Source of the DNA: Deltaproteobacteria bacterium
Lineage (GTDB): Bacteria > Desulfobacterota > Desulfovibrionia > Desulfovibrionales > Desulfovibrionaceae
Reading direction: 5' to 3'
Length of the DNA stretch: 45,288 nt
Assembly (NCBI GenBank): GCA_009929215.1
Contig: SAAX01000017.1
Coordinates: 1-45,288, forward strand
Under the pieces are notes generated by a model. That model saw only the letters and a list, made by a program, of their open reading frames with translations. It was not told the DNA's origin and searched no databases. Made by a program: the position numbers and the translations under genes. Of the stretch, positions 24,342-32,869 are shown one piece after another; position 1 is the first letter of the stretch, and every line of letters starts with the position of its first letter.

Positions 24342-26207
24342 TCAGTTTAATTGGGTTTGCACGTCAGAACCAGCTACCAGTGCTGATTCCTGCTGATCTT
24401 CCGCAACCCGCACGCAGTTTCTGCCACCTTTCTTGGCGTCGTACATGGCTGTATCGGCCCGCTTGATCAGATCAAGCAAGGGATTTTCTGCGTCCACCAG
24501 CAAGCCCGCCACCCCGATACTCACCGTAAAGCTTATCTCTGCATCGCCATACGTCACCACAAGGGCCGCCACCTTTCTGCGCATTTGCTCTGCGATCTCT
24601 GCGCCAAGCTGCGGTGTAACGTTGGTCAGCAAGATGCCAAATTCCTCGCCGCCAAGGCGGCCCACATGGTCGGGCGCACGCACGGTTTCGTGCAGCAACG
24701 CGCCCACACGCTGCAAAACGCGGTCGCCAGCGTCGTGGCCGTAGGTATCGTTAACGACCTTGAAGTGGTCGATATCCATCATCAAAAATGCCACCGTCAA
24801 GCCGTAGCGCAGGGCACGGTCTATCTCAAGCTGCACTTTCTCCAGCAGGTTGCGCCTGTTATCAATACCCGTAAGCGCATCTGTGGTTGCCATAACGTAC
24901 AGGTCTTCAATACGCTTTTCCAGTTGCAGCTGTGTCAGCTTGAGCTCTGTAATATCCGAGGCAATGACAAAAAAGCCCTTGACCCCAAGCCCGTCCGAAT
25001 CGGGAATATACCGCGAGAGCACATAGCCTACGGAGCCGTCTGCCTTTGTGCGCTGCTGTTCAAAATACTGTGGCTCACCCATCAACGTGGCCGTAATGAG
25101 CGCCTCGCACTTGTCATACTGCTCGCGGCTCAACAGGGTCTGCACATCAATGCCCACAATCTGTTCTTCGCTCTTGCCAAACCAGTCGCGGTACATTCTG
25201 TTGGCATAGCGGCACTTGCGCTGCGCATCCCAGTACGAAACCATGATGGGCGCGTGCTCCATAAGCACACTGATGAATTTGTCGCGCTGCTGCACGCTTT
25301 CGTGCATCTTTTCTGCCGACATTTCAAAACGCTCGCGCGAGCGTGCCTCTACCAGCAACACGCCGGTAGAAAGAAAGGCTACCGCAAACCATGCCAAAAT
25401 CTGAACATACATATTGCCACGCCAGCGGATCATGGCCTCGGTATCGGGCATGGCGGTGGCCACAACCAGTGGCCCCTCGGCAACGAAGGGGGCGGCAACC
25501 TGCCGCAACACAAGATGCAGAGATTCTGCCCCCAGTTGCATGGAGCCAGTGTTCAACGATACGGCGTCTGTATCCATGCCGCGTATGGCACCCATGAGCG
25601 CCCGTTCTTCACCTACTGTCATTCGGCCAAAGGGCATCAGCCCCCTGCCCGTTGACGTGTACACGGCTGTCTGCGCATTGCCGGCATTAAAGGCCACCAT
25701 GCGCTGCTGCCAGAAGGAACTGACGAGCTCAAGCGATACGGTAAGCGGCTCACGGCCCTCTACCTCGCTAGTACGGGTAAATATGGCCCCGTAAGACGTT
25801 TCGTCCATGCTGCCGCTGGCGGCAATGAGGCCAGAGCTGTCAGCCATGCGTATGCTGGCCACATGGGGATTACTGCGGGCAAGAGCGTAGAGGTGCTCTG
25901 CCACATGGGATTTGTCTATAGGTCTGATATGTTGCGGGCTGGGCTCTTGCGGGCCAGGAGCCTCTGGCTCGGTGACCAGTTCTTCCACCGCATTGAGCAG
26001 GGCTGTGACACTGGCAATCTCTGATTTTACAACATTGGCCGCAATGTTGTTTTCAGAAACCAGCAGCCGCATATCGGCAGCCTGAATCTGAAAATAGTCA
26101 AGCGCGACATTTACACCAACAATACCCGCCAGCACAGCCAGCCAGACACTGTGGATAACCCAGTGGGAACGGGTAGCCAACATTCTGCAGATACTTGCAA
26201 TTTTCAT
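24342..26207 (-). CDS. Membrane sensor diguanylate cyclase (PAS-GGDEF)
   Basis: 621 residues. Order: N-terminal membrane helix (about 17-37), a periplasmic sensor region of about 240 residues, a second helix (about 280-300), a PAS domain with SYWDAQRKCRYANRMYRDWFGKS (about 340-460), then a GGDEF domain with GGEEF at 519-523. The inhibitory site RxxD (RAPD, 510-513) lies five residues before it, so product feedback is expected. ALTGIDNRRNL and DIDHFKVVNDTYGHDAGD are typical active-site segments. It should synthesise cyclic di-GMP in response to an extracytoplasmic or PAS-sensed signal. Confidence 0.93.
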   Translation of the reverse strand: MKIASICRMLATRSHWVIHSVWLAVLAGIVGVNVALDYFQIQAADMRLLVSENNIAANVVKSEIASVTALLNAVEELVTEPEAPGPQEPSPQHIRPIDKSHVAEHLYALARSNPHVASIRMADSSGLIAASGSMDETSYGAIFTRTSEVEGREPLTVSLELVSSFWQQRMVAFNAGNAQTAVYTSTGRGLMPFGRMTVGEERALMGAIRGMDTDAVSLNTGSMQLGAESLHLVLRQVAAPFVAEGPLVVATAMPDTEAMIRWRGNMYVQILAWFAVAFLSTGVLLVEARSRERFEMSAEKMHESVQQRDKFISVLMEHAPIMVSYWDAQRKCRYANRMYRDWFGKSEEQIVGIDVQTLLSREQYDKCEALITATLMGEPQYFEQQRTKADGSVGYVLSRYIPDSDGLGVKGFFVIASDITELKLTQLQLEKRIEDLYVMATTDALTGIDNRRNLLEKVQLEIDRALRYGLTVAFLMMDIDHFKVVNDTYGHDAGDRVLQRVGALLHETVRAPDHVGRLGGEEFGILLTNVTPQLGAEIAEQMRRKVAALVVTYGDAEISFTVSIGVAGLLVDAENPLLDLIKRADTAMYDAKKGGRNCVRVAEDQQESALVAGSDVQTQLN

Positions 26208-26339
26208 GGCTGTACCCGCTTGCTAGAGGTTTGGATAAAATAGTAACTCTTGTCAGTTAACCATGCAAGAGAACATGCAACCCATCCGGGATCTTTTGTT
26301 TTTTGGGCTTTTCTCCTACCATGCGGCAACGGAGGTCGT

Positions 26340-27575
26340 ATGCAAAAACTTTATGTGGCCATGGTTGGCCTGCCCGCAAGGGGAAAATCCACACTGGCAA
26401 AGCGCATCCGCGACGGGCTTATGACCGAAGGCATAGCCGCCAGGCTGTTTAACAATGGCGACATGCGCCGGGCGCTTATTGGTGCGGAATCCACCGACCC
26501 CAATTTTTACGACCCCAACAACAAGCTGGGCCGCGAGGCCCGCGAAATGATCTGCATGCGCAACATGGAGCAGGCCCGCGAATGGCTGGCCCGCGAGGGC
26601 GAGGTGGCCATTCTCGACGCCACCAACGTAAGCCGCGCCCGCAGACACCTTATTGAAACCACGCTCACCGATCATCCAGTGCTCTTTGTGGAATGCGTCA
26701 ACGAAGACCAACTGCTGCTCAATGCCTGCATTCGCCGCAAAACAACCCTGCCGGAATACGCCTCGTATACAGAAGAAGCGGCCCTTGCCAGCTTTATGAA
26801 GCGCATAAGCTACTACGACACCATCTACGAGCCCTTGCATGACGAGAAATACTGGCTGCGGGTCGATTCTACGGCCAACCGCATTCTGGACGAGCGGCCC
26901 TGCGAAGGCTCGCCCTACTATCCCGCCATCCGCGAGATGGTTGTGAGCGTGTGGATTCAGTGCCTGTATCTGGCCCGCCACGGGCAGACAGAATTTAACT
27001 TGCGAGGACGCATCGGCGGCGACCCGCCACTTACGGCCACAGGCCGCGCGCAGGCCCAGGCGCTGGCAACCCACCTGCGCGACAAGCCCATCGAATGGGT
27101 CTTTACCTCAACACGCATTCGCTCGCACGAAACAGCCACCCCCCTGCTCACCGAGCGGCCCGAGGCCCACGCCATGGCCTTTAAGGAATTTGACGAGATA
27201 TGGGCGGGCGACTGCGAAGGCATGCTGTACAGTGAAATACGCGAGCGCATGCCCGAGGTAACCCTGGGCCGCAACGCCAGCAAATACACCTACGCCTACC
27301 CCAATGGCGAAAGCTACGCCATGCTGCGCGAGCGCGTGCAGCGCGGCCTGCGCAGGGCGCTGTTTCTGGCAGGTGACGCCCCGCTGATCATTGTGGGGCA
27401 TCAGGCCATCAACCGCATGCTGCTCTCGCTCTTTTTGCGGCAGCGCAATGAAGATGTGCCCTTTATCTACATTCCTCAAAACCAGTACTACCACATCAGC
27501 CTGACCCCGCGCCGCAAGGTCTTTGAGCGCATTCCCTACGACGGATCGCAGCGGGCCACCCTGCTGGAACCGTAA
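26340..27575 (+). CDS. 6-phosphofructo-2-kinase / phosphoglycerate mutase-like phosphatase fusion
   Basis: 411 residues with the architecture of eukaryotic PFKFB enzymes. The N-terminal P-loop kinase half has GLPARGKST (residues 10-18), NNGDMRRAL and FFDATN-like ILDATNVSRARR. The C-terminal half is a histidine phosphatase with LARHGQTEFN (Arg213-His214-Gly215) and the second catalytic His354 in IIVGHQAINRMLL. In animals such enzymes set fructose-2,6-bisphosphate; in bacteria the role is unproven. GGAGG at 26331-26335 sets ATG 26340. A hairpin terminator follows. Confidence 0.85.
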   Translation: MQKLYVAMVGLPARGKSTLAKRIRDGLMTEGIAARLFNNGDMRRALIGAESTDPNFYDPNNKLGREAREMICMRNMEQAREWLAREGEVAILDATNVSRARRHLIETTLTDHPVLFVECVNEDQLLLNACIRRKTTLPEYASYTEEAALASFMKRISYYDTIYEPLHDEKYWLRVDSTANRILDERPCEGSPYYPAIREMVVSVWIQCLYLARHGQTEFNLRGRIGGDPPLTATGRAQAQALATHLRDKPIEWVFTSTRIRSHETATPLLTERPEAHAMAFKEFDEIWAGDCEGMLYSEIRERMPEVTLGRNASKYTYAYPNGESYAMLRERVQRGLRRALFLAGDAPLIIVGHQAINRMLLSLFLRQRNEDVPFIYIPQNQYYHISLTPRRKVFERIPYDGSQRATLLEP

Positions 27576-27656
27576 AAAGGCCCGTGCCCCGGCGGTTTGC
27601 GCGTCCATCAAACGCAAGCCGCTCAGGCGCACAGGCTCCGATTCAGTCACACATTT

Positions 27657-27690
27657 CCGGGTGCGCCCTCACGGGAGCACCCGGCTTTTA
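27657..27690 (+). terminator. Intrinsic terminator of the PFK2-like gene
   Basis: CCGGGTGC-GCCC and GGGAGCACCCGG form a strong stem with a short TCAC loop, followed by CTTTTATT. No T-run on the minus strand, so it serves the plus-strand gene; it ends 1 bp before the ilvN stop. Confidence 0.75.
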
Positions 27691-27691
27691 T

Positions 27692-27988
27692 TCAGCATTC
27701 AAGGCAACCAGCCAGACGGTTGAATACCGTGGGTTCGGTCTGCCCCACCTGCACATCAAGTACGTCGTGCAGTTTGCGCACCTGCTTTACAATCTGCTCC
27801 ATACGCCCGTCGTCCTTGACCACCAGCCACATGCGGCAGGTATCGCCGTTGGCCTCTGGCGTAACCAGCACGCCCTCAAGGTTATAGGCACGACCAGCAA
27901 AAAGGCCGCACACGTGCGAAAGCACGCCGGGATGATTGTTGACGCTCAAGTGCAAGGTCGTAAGTGCGTTTGTTATGGAACCGTTCAT
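27692..27988 (-). CDS. ilvN: Acetolactate synthase small (regulatory) subunit
   Basis: A 98-residue ACT-domain protein, the short form as in E. coli IlvN. LHLSVNNHPGVLSHVCGLFAGRAYNLEGVLVTP is the diagnostic N-terminal ACT segment that binds valine at the dimer interface. It confers feedback inhibition on IlvB. Its ATG overlaps the ilvB stop (ATGA), so the subunits are coupled. Confidence 0.93.
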   Translation of the reverse strand: MNGSITNALTTLHLSVNNHPGVLSHVCGLFAGRAYNLEGVLVTPEANGDTCRMWLVVKDDGRMEQIVKQVRKLHDVLDVQVGQTEPTVFNRLAGCLEC

Positions 27989-29661
27989 GCGTTAACCCCC
28001 TCTATCATCTGGCTGTTGGCCGCTCCTGGCGGCACCATGGGAAATACCTTTTCTTCTGCGCTCATGCGCACCTCAAGCAAACACGGCCCGGGATTGGTCA
28101 GGGCCTTTTGCAGCACGGCCCTTGGGTCGCGCTCGCTGTTCAGGCTGTAGGCGGGCATGCCAAACCCCTGGGCAATGCGCACAAAGTCTGTGGCTGCCGT
28201 AAAGGTCGAACCAAACAGGTTGCCGCCAAAAAACAGATCCTGCTGTTGCTGCACAAGGCCAAGCCCCTCGTTGTTGCACAAAATGATCTTGACGTTGGCG
28301 CGGTTTTCAACGGCGGTGGCCATTTCCTGAATATTCATCAACAGGCTGCCGTCGCCGGAAAAACAGACCACGGTTTCTTCTGGCTTTGCCAATGCCGCGC
28401 CAATGGCGGCAGGCAGGCCAAAGCCCATGGTTCCCAGCCCGCCCGATGTCAGCCACTGGTGTGGCTGGGTCATGGGGTAGGCCTGGGCCACGCGCATCTG
28501 GTGCTGGCCCACGTCTGTGGCCACAATGCCCTTGCCGTCCAGAATTTCGGCCACATGCCTGATGATGCCGTAGGGTGAACACACTTCATCCAGGCGCTCA
28601 AAACGCAGGCCGTGCTCTGCCTTACAGGCGGCCACGCGTTCAAGCCAGGGCTCGTGATTGTTTTTGTGCAGCAAGGGCAGCAGGGCATTGAGGGCATCTG
28701 CCGCATCTGCCGTAATGCCCACCTGCGGTATGCGCAGCTTGCCCACCTCGCAGGCGTCGATATCAATGTGCACGATGCCGGTTTTGGGGCAAAAACTGTC
28801 CAGCCGCCCGGTGGCGCGGTCGCCAAGGCGCGCGCCCACCACCATGAGCAGGTCGCATTCCTCCACCAGCAGGTTTGCAGCCCGCGCACCGTGCATGCCC
28901 AGCATGCCCACGGCCAGCTCGTGCCCGTGGGGTATGGCGCCAAGCCCGCGCAGCGACATGACCGCAGGTATGCGGCGGGCTTCCATAAAGGCCAGCACGG
29001 CCTCTGAGGCTTCGGGCGAGGATGTGCCGCCGCCCAGCAACAGCAGGGGCCGCTCTGCGCGGTTCATAAGCTCTGCGGCACGGGCAAGGGCCTGGGCATC
29101 GGGCTGCGGCATGGGCGCGGCAGCGCCCGCAGCGGGCATATCCTGCACTTCGGCAATGGCTACTTGCACATCACGCGGAATATCCACCAGCACAGGGCCG
29201 GGGCGGTCGCCTGCGGCTATGGCAAAGGCCTCGGGTATGATGCGCAAAAGTTCGTCTATGGAGCGCACAATAAAGTTGTGCTTGGTGGCGGGAATGGACA
29301 TGCCGTAGATGTCCACCTCCTGAAAGGCGTCCGTGCCGATCATGCTCAGGGGAACCTGCCCCGTGATGCAGACCAGCGGCACGGAATCCATGCGCGCGTC
29401 GGCCAGGGCCGTAAGCGTGTTTGTGGCCCCGGGGCCAGATGTGGCAAAGATAACGCCGGGGCGGCCAGTAACCCTGGCCATGCCCTGAGCTATGAAGCCC
29501 GCGCCCTGCTCATGCCGGGCGAGGATGTGGCGGATTGTTCCCCTGCGCCCAAGCGCATCGTAAAGGGGAAGATTGAAACCGCCCGGAATACCCGCAATGT
29601 GCGTAACACCCTGGTTTTCCAGCAGGCGGATGGTGAGTTCTGCTCCTGTAAGACGTAACAT
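27985..29661 (-). CDS. ilvB: Acetolactate synthase large (catalytic) subunit
   Basis: Condenses pyruvate (or pyruvate plus 2-ketobutyrate) in the first common step of branched-chain amino acid synthesis; ThDP, FAD and Mg dependent. 558 residues. The catalytic Glu is in LARHEQGAGFIAQG (about residue 50), and the ThDP/Mg motif is GDGSLLMNIQEMATAVENRANVKIILCNN. The upstream 200 bp hold a leader peptide and terminator, indicating attenuation. Confidence 0.95.
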   Translation of the reverse strand: MLRLTGAELTIRLLENQGVTHIAGIPGGFNLPLYDALGRRGTIRHILARHEQGAGFIAQGMARVTGRPGVIFATSGPGATNTLTALADARMDSVPLVCITGQVPLSMIGTDAFQEVDIYGMSIPATKHNFIVRSIDELLRIIPEAFAIAAGDRPGPVLVDIPRDVQVAIAEVQDMPAAGAAAPMPQPDAQALARAAELMNRAERPLLLLGGGTSSPEASEAVLAFMEARRIPAVMSLRGLGAIPHGHELAVGMLGMHGARAANLLVEECDLLMVVGARLGDRATGRLDSFCPKTGIVHIDIDACEVGKLRIPQVGITADAADALNALLPLLHKNNHEPWLERVAACKAEHGLRFERLDEVCSPYGIIRHVAEILDGKGIVATDVGQHQMRVAQAYPMTQPHQWLTSGGLGTMGFGLPAAIGAALAKPEETVVCFSGDGSLLMNIQEMATAVENRANVKIILCNNEGLGLVQQQQDLFFGGNLFGSTFTAATDFVRIAQGFGMPAYSLNSERDPRAVLQKALTNPGPCLLEVRMSAEEKVFPMVPPGAANSQMIEGVNA

Positions 29662-29710
29662 CGCCGCAAGACTCCTTTTTGATAGTGGGGCTTGTCGGCG
29701 GTGTGCGGAT

Positions 29711-29746
29711 TAAAAAACCCCGCCGACTCGCGCCAGCGGGGTTTAA
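29711..29746 (-). terminator. Attenuator terminator upstream of ilvB
   Basis: On the minus strand AACCCCGC pairs with GCGGGGTT, followed by TTTTAA. It lies between the leader peptide stop and ilvB, about 50 bp before the ilvB start, where a premature stop would control readthrough into ilvBN. Confidence 0.8.
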
Positions 29747-29769
29747 ATATACCTTTAGACCTTCCCTGC

Positions 29770-29865
29770 TCAGGACGCGCGCAAATTATGGCTCCGTACT
29801 ACTACGGCGCACATAATGGATAGCATCGCTACCTGACGGAAAGAAGGTTGTGTGTTCATGCTCAT
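29770..29865 (-). CDS. ilvBN leader peptide (branched-chain attenuator)
   Basis: A 31-residue minus-strand ORF. The reading holds VAMLSIMCAVVVRSHNL: a Val-Val-Val run written GTA GTA GTA, plus further Val, Leu (CTA, TTG) and Ile codons, ending at TGA 29772-29770. GTA and CTA are rare in this GC-rich sequence. A terminator follows 23 bp after the stop, and ilvB lies beyond it. This is the classic layout of a branched-chain attenuator, as in the E. coli ilvB leader. An AGGG lies seven bases before the ATG. A second in-frame ATG (29859) is possible. An imperfect antiterminator (AGCAGGG with CCCCGCT, one mismatch) can be drawn. Confidence 0.7.
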   Translation of the reverse strand: MSMNTQPSFRQVAMLSIMCAVVVRSHNLRAS

Positions 29866-29871
29866 GGGTCA

Positions 29872-29901
29872 ACCCTACGCTCGCACCCTGCAAGCTGTCA
29901 A
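29872..29901 (-). promoter_or_regulatory. Candidate ilvBN promoter
   Basis: On the minus strand TTGACA (29901-29896), an 18-bp spacer and TAGGGT (29877-29872). The -35 is perfect, the -10 weak. If used, transcription would start at or next to the leader ATG, so the message would be almost leaderless; an upstream promoter inside the 3' end of the terC gene is an alternative. Confidence 0.3.
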
Positions 29902-29932
29902 CATGTCAGACCAGTTTTGCACACGCTCAAGA

Positions 29933-31522
29933 TTACTTTTTTTTCTTGCGGCTGTCGCTGTGGGGCAACAGCAGTTTGACCGCCCGCACTTCGTCGATGC
30001 GGCGTCGGTCCATGCGGGTTATCTCCAGTTCCCAGCCTTGATAGCGCAGCCGCGCGCCCTGCTCTGGTATACGGCCCAGCCGCTCCAGTATCAACCCGCC
30101 AAGCGTTGCACTAAAAAGGCGCGGCGGCAGGCTTACCCCAAGCCAGCTGGCAAACAGATCCACCGCCAGGCGCCCGGGAAACACCCAGCTGCCGTCGGGT
30201 CTGCGGCACACCTCTGGCCCTGCGGGCATGTCGCCCATTTGCCCGGCAAGCATGCTCAGCAGTTCGGCGGGCGTAATGATGCCGACAACACCGCCGTATT
30301 CATCGCGCACAAAGGCCAACGGCGCGGGATGTGTACGAAAATCTTCAAGAATGGTCGGCAGCGGGGTGTGCTCAAAAATGGTGGGCGCGGGCCGCACAAA
30401 ATTTTTCAGATCCCACTCGCGGCTGCCAATGCCCTGCTGCTCTTGCAGCAAAATGTCGCCAGGGTGCACCACACCCAAAACTTCGTCGGTATCGCGCCGC
30501 AGCACGGGCAGCCACGCAAGGCGCGAGGCAGCGGCAAAACGGGTGGCCGTGGTGCGGTCGGCATTGCTGTCGAGCCATTCCACACGCTGACGCGGAATCA
30601 TGATAAAGCGCGCCGTGCGACCGCCAAGGCGGATAACTCGGGCCACCATATCCCTTTCCCTGGGGGCAAACAGCTGCCCGTTGGCATCCCCCGCCAGGGC
30701 TGCGGCCTCCAGCTGGGCCTCGCCGCCGCCAGGTACGCCGCCGCCCAGCAGGTTGAGGATCACGCGGGCCGTTGATTCACGCATGTCGCGCATGCTGTAG
30801 CGTCTGCGTCTGCTGCGCAGAGCCCACTGGTTGCAAGCCTCCACCGCCACAGAAAACCCTATGGCCGCATACATATAGCCCTTGGGAATATGATAGCCAA
30901 GGCCGTCTGCCAGAAGGCTGAGGCCGATCATCAGCAAAAAACCAAGGCAAAGCACAATAACTGTGGGGTGACGCTCCACAAATTCCAGCAGGGGCGCAGC
31001 CGCCAGCACCATAATGACCATGGCCGCAACCACGGCCAGCATCATGATGAACACATGGTCAACCATGCCCACCGAGGTGATGATGGAATCGAGCGAAAAC
31101 ACTGCATCGAGAATGATGATTTGAAAAATCACCTGCCAGTAGCCAACCCGGGGGCCCTCGGTATTGAACCTGCCCGCGTGGCCCTCGAGCCTGTCGTGCA
31201 GCTCCATGGTGCCCTTGAGCAGCAAAAACACGCCGCCCGCCATAAGTATGAGATCACGGGCCGAATAGCCGTGCCCGCCAAGGGTAAACAGGGGGTCTGT
31301 GAGCATGACCAGCCGCGCCATAAAGGCCAGCAGAACCATGCGCATGAGCAGGGCTAGGCCAAGACCGGTCATGAATGCCTGACGCTTCCTTTCCTGCGGC
31401 AGTTTGCCCACAAGAATGGATATGAACACCAGGTTATCCACGCCAAGCACCACTTCAAGCAGTATCAGCGTGCCCAGCCCGGCCCATGCCGAGGGGTCAG
31501 ATACCCATGCCAGATCCCACAT
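29933..31522 (-). CDS. TerC-type membrane protein with CBS and CorC/HlyC domains
   Basis: 529 residues, the layout of E. coli YoaE/YegH. The N-terminal TerC domain (about residues 1-230, seven hydrophobic helices) has EVVLGVDNLVFIS and DAVFSLDSIITS, whose acidic residues are thought to bind metal. A CBS pair (about 290-420) and a C-terminal CorC/HlyC domain (about 430-515) follow. TerC proteins are linked to manganese export or metalation of exoenzymes; the soluble part may sense adenine nucleotides. AGGAGA precedes ATG 31522. The 326-bp gap upstream holds 10-bp repeats. Confidence 0.9.
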   Translation of the reverse strand: MWDLAWVSDPSAWAGLGTLILLEVVLGVDNLVFISILVGKLPQERKRQAFMTGLGLALLMRMVLLAFMARLVMLTDPLFTLGGHGYSARDLILMAGGVFLLLKGTMELHDRLEGHAGRFNTEGPRVGYWQVIFQIIILDAVFSLDSIITSVGMVDHVFIMMLAVVAAMVIMVLAAAPLLEFVERHPTVIVLCLGFLLMIGLSLLADGLGYHIPKGYMYAAIGFSVAVEACNQWALRSRRRRYSMRDMRESTARVILNLLGGGVPGGGEAQLEAAALAGDANGQLFAPRERDMVARVIRLGGRTARFIMIPRQRVEWLDSNADRTTATRFAAASRLAWLPVLRRDTDEVLGVVHPGDILLQEQQGIGSREWDLKNFVRPAPTIFEHTPLPTILEDFRTHPAPLAFVRDEYGGVVGIITPAELLSMLAGQMGDMPAGPEVCRRPDGSWVFPGRLAVDLFASWLGVSLPPRLFSATLGGLILERLGRIPEQGARLRYQGWELEITRMDRRRIDEVRAVKLLLPHSDSRKKKK

Positions 31523-31630
31523 ATTCTCTCCTGCGGCTGCGCCGCATTTACATATTTATACCTGGAGGCAGCAAGGCCCCCGGTTTGATGGCAGGCCAAC
31601 TGCCGCGCAGAATGCCCACAGTGCCCGCGT

Positions 31631-31680
31631 GACGCAGCTTGACGCAGCGTGACGCAGGCTGTCGCAATATGGCGCAAGGG
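31631..31680. repeat. Five 10-bp tandem repeats upstream of terC
   Basis: Five consecutive decamers share the core G-N-CGCA: gacgcagctt, gacgcagcgt, gacgcaggct, gtcgcaatat, ggcgcaaggg. They degrade from left to right. The exact 10-bp period places each copy on the same face of the helix. They lie 109-158 bp upstream of the terC start, outside any credible gene. The rest of the 31523-31848 gap holds only the tsf terminator. Confidence 0.55.
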
Positions 31681-31760
31681 TAACCAGTGCGGGCAGTATC
31701 TGCAACCGGCATTGTGGGAGGGCAGGCGCGCCGATTGCAAGAACTGCACTGCTCCAAACA

Positions 31761-31788
31761 CAAAGGGGAGCCCAAAGGCCCCCCTTAA
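31761..31788 (-). terminator. Terminator-like hairpin after tsf
   Basis: On the minus strand AAGGGGGGCC pairs with GGCTCCCCTT (one mismatch), followed by TGTGTTT. A weak T-run but well placed, about 60 bp past the tsf stop. Confidence 0.55.
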
Positions 31789-31848
31789 AATCGTGCTTAC
31801 CCGAAGGTCTGCACCACTGCAAGCCGATAAAGCGGCGCAGCGTTGAAA

Positions 31849-32706
31849 CTATTCGGCAGCAAGCTGAATGCGTTCAAAACCGGTGACCTTGATTTCGTCG
31901 CCGATGGTCTTGCCAGCTTCGCGCACCACGTCAGCGATGGTCTTTTTGTCGTCGCGAATGTAGAGCTGGTCCATCAGGCACACTTCCTTCTGGAACTTCT
32001 TCACGGCGCCGTCGGCAATCTTGTCCACGATCTGGGCGGGCTTGCCTTCTTCAATGGCCTTCTGGCGGTAAACTTCGCGTTCACGTTCCACAGCGGCCGG
32101 ATCAAGGCAAGAGGCGTCGAGGGCCAGGGGGCTGGCGGCGGCAACCTGCATGGCAAGATTCTTGGCCAGTTCCTGCACTTCGGGCTTGCTGGCGCTTTCG
32201 GCCTTGCCGCAGGTGAGGTACACAAGCACGCCGATCTTGCTGTTGGCGTGGATGTACTGACCCACCACATCGTTGGCGCCCTGCTTGCTGAAGCGGGCAA
32301 ACTTGCCAAGCTGCATGTTTTCGCCCACAGAGGCGATGAGCTGGGTCACTTCTTCACCCAAAAGGGCGTCAAGAGCTTCAGCGTCGGCGGGGGCCTTTTC
32401 AAGAATAACCTGGGTCACGCGGGTGGCCATGGTCTGGAACTGTTCGCCGCGAGCCACAAAGTCGGTTTCGCACAGCAGCGAACCCATGGCAATGTGCATG
32501 CCGTCGGCGCTGGCGGCCACGGTCACGAGGCCTTCGCTGGTGGCGCGGCCAGACTTTTTGGCAGCCTTGGCCATGCCCTTCTGGCGCAGCCAGTCAACGG
32601 CCTTTTCCAGGTCGCCTTCCACTTCAACCAGAGCCTTCTTGCAGTCCATCATGCCTGCGGCGGTCATGTCGCGCAGTTCTTTAACCAATTGTGCAGTGAT
32701 AGCCAT
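31849..32706 (-). CDS. tsf: Elongation factor Ts
   Basis: Nucleotide exchange factor for EF-Tu. 285 residues: N-terminal UBA-like domain (AQLVKELRDMTAAGMMDCKKALVEVEGDLEKAVDWLRQKG), the TSEGLV segment, core domains with ETDFVARG and a C-terminal coiled region. ATG 32706 follows GGAG; the longer frame upstream is not supported. Downstream partner of rpsB, 163 bp away. Confidence 0.97.
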   Translation of the reverse strand: MAITAQLVKELRDMTAAGMMDCKKALVEVEGDLEKAVDWLRQKGMAKAAKKSGRATSEGLVTVAASADGMHIAMGSLLCETDFVARGEQFQTMATRVTQVILEKAPADAEALDALLGEEVTQLIASVGENMQLGKFARFSKQGANDVVGQYIHANSKIGVLVYLTCGKAESASKPEVQELAKNLAMQVAAASPLALDASCLDPAAVEREREVYRQKAIEEGKPAQIVDKIADGAVKKFQKEVCLMDQLYIRDDKKTIADVVREAGKTIGDEIKVTGFERIQLAAE

Positions 32707-32869
32707 AGTATACTCCACACGCTGTCCGGCCCCAAGCCGGAGTTTCATAACTTTCTGATTGGTTGCGCGGCCTGCGCAAAGCGCGGCGCACAATCCTTCA
32801 TCCAGACGGGGGCAGCGCAGCCTTTACAGGTTGCGCCGCCCCCAGGATACGGAATATGGAAAGGCCAGA

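Noticed and set aside
24585-25655. 356-residue plus-strand ORF
   Set aside because: Antisense to the GGDEF gene, whose domains are unambiguous.
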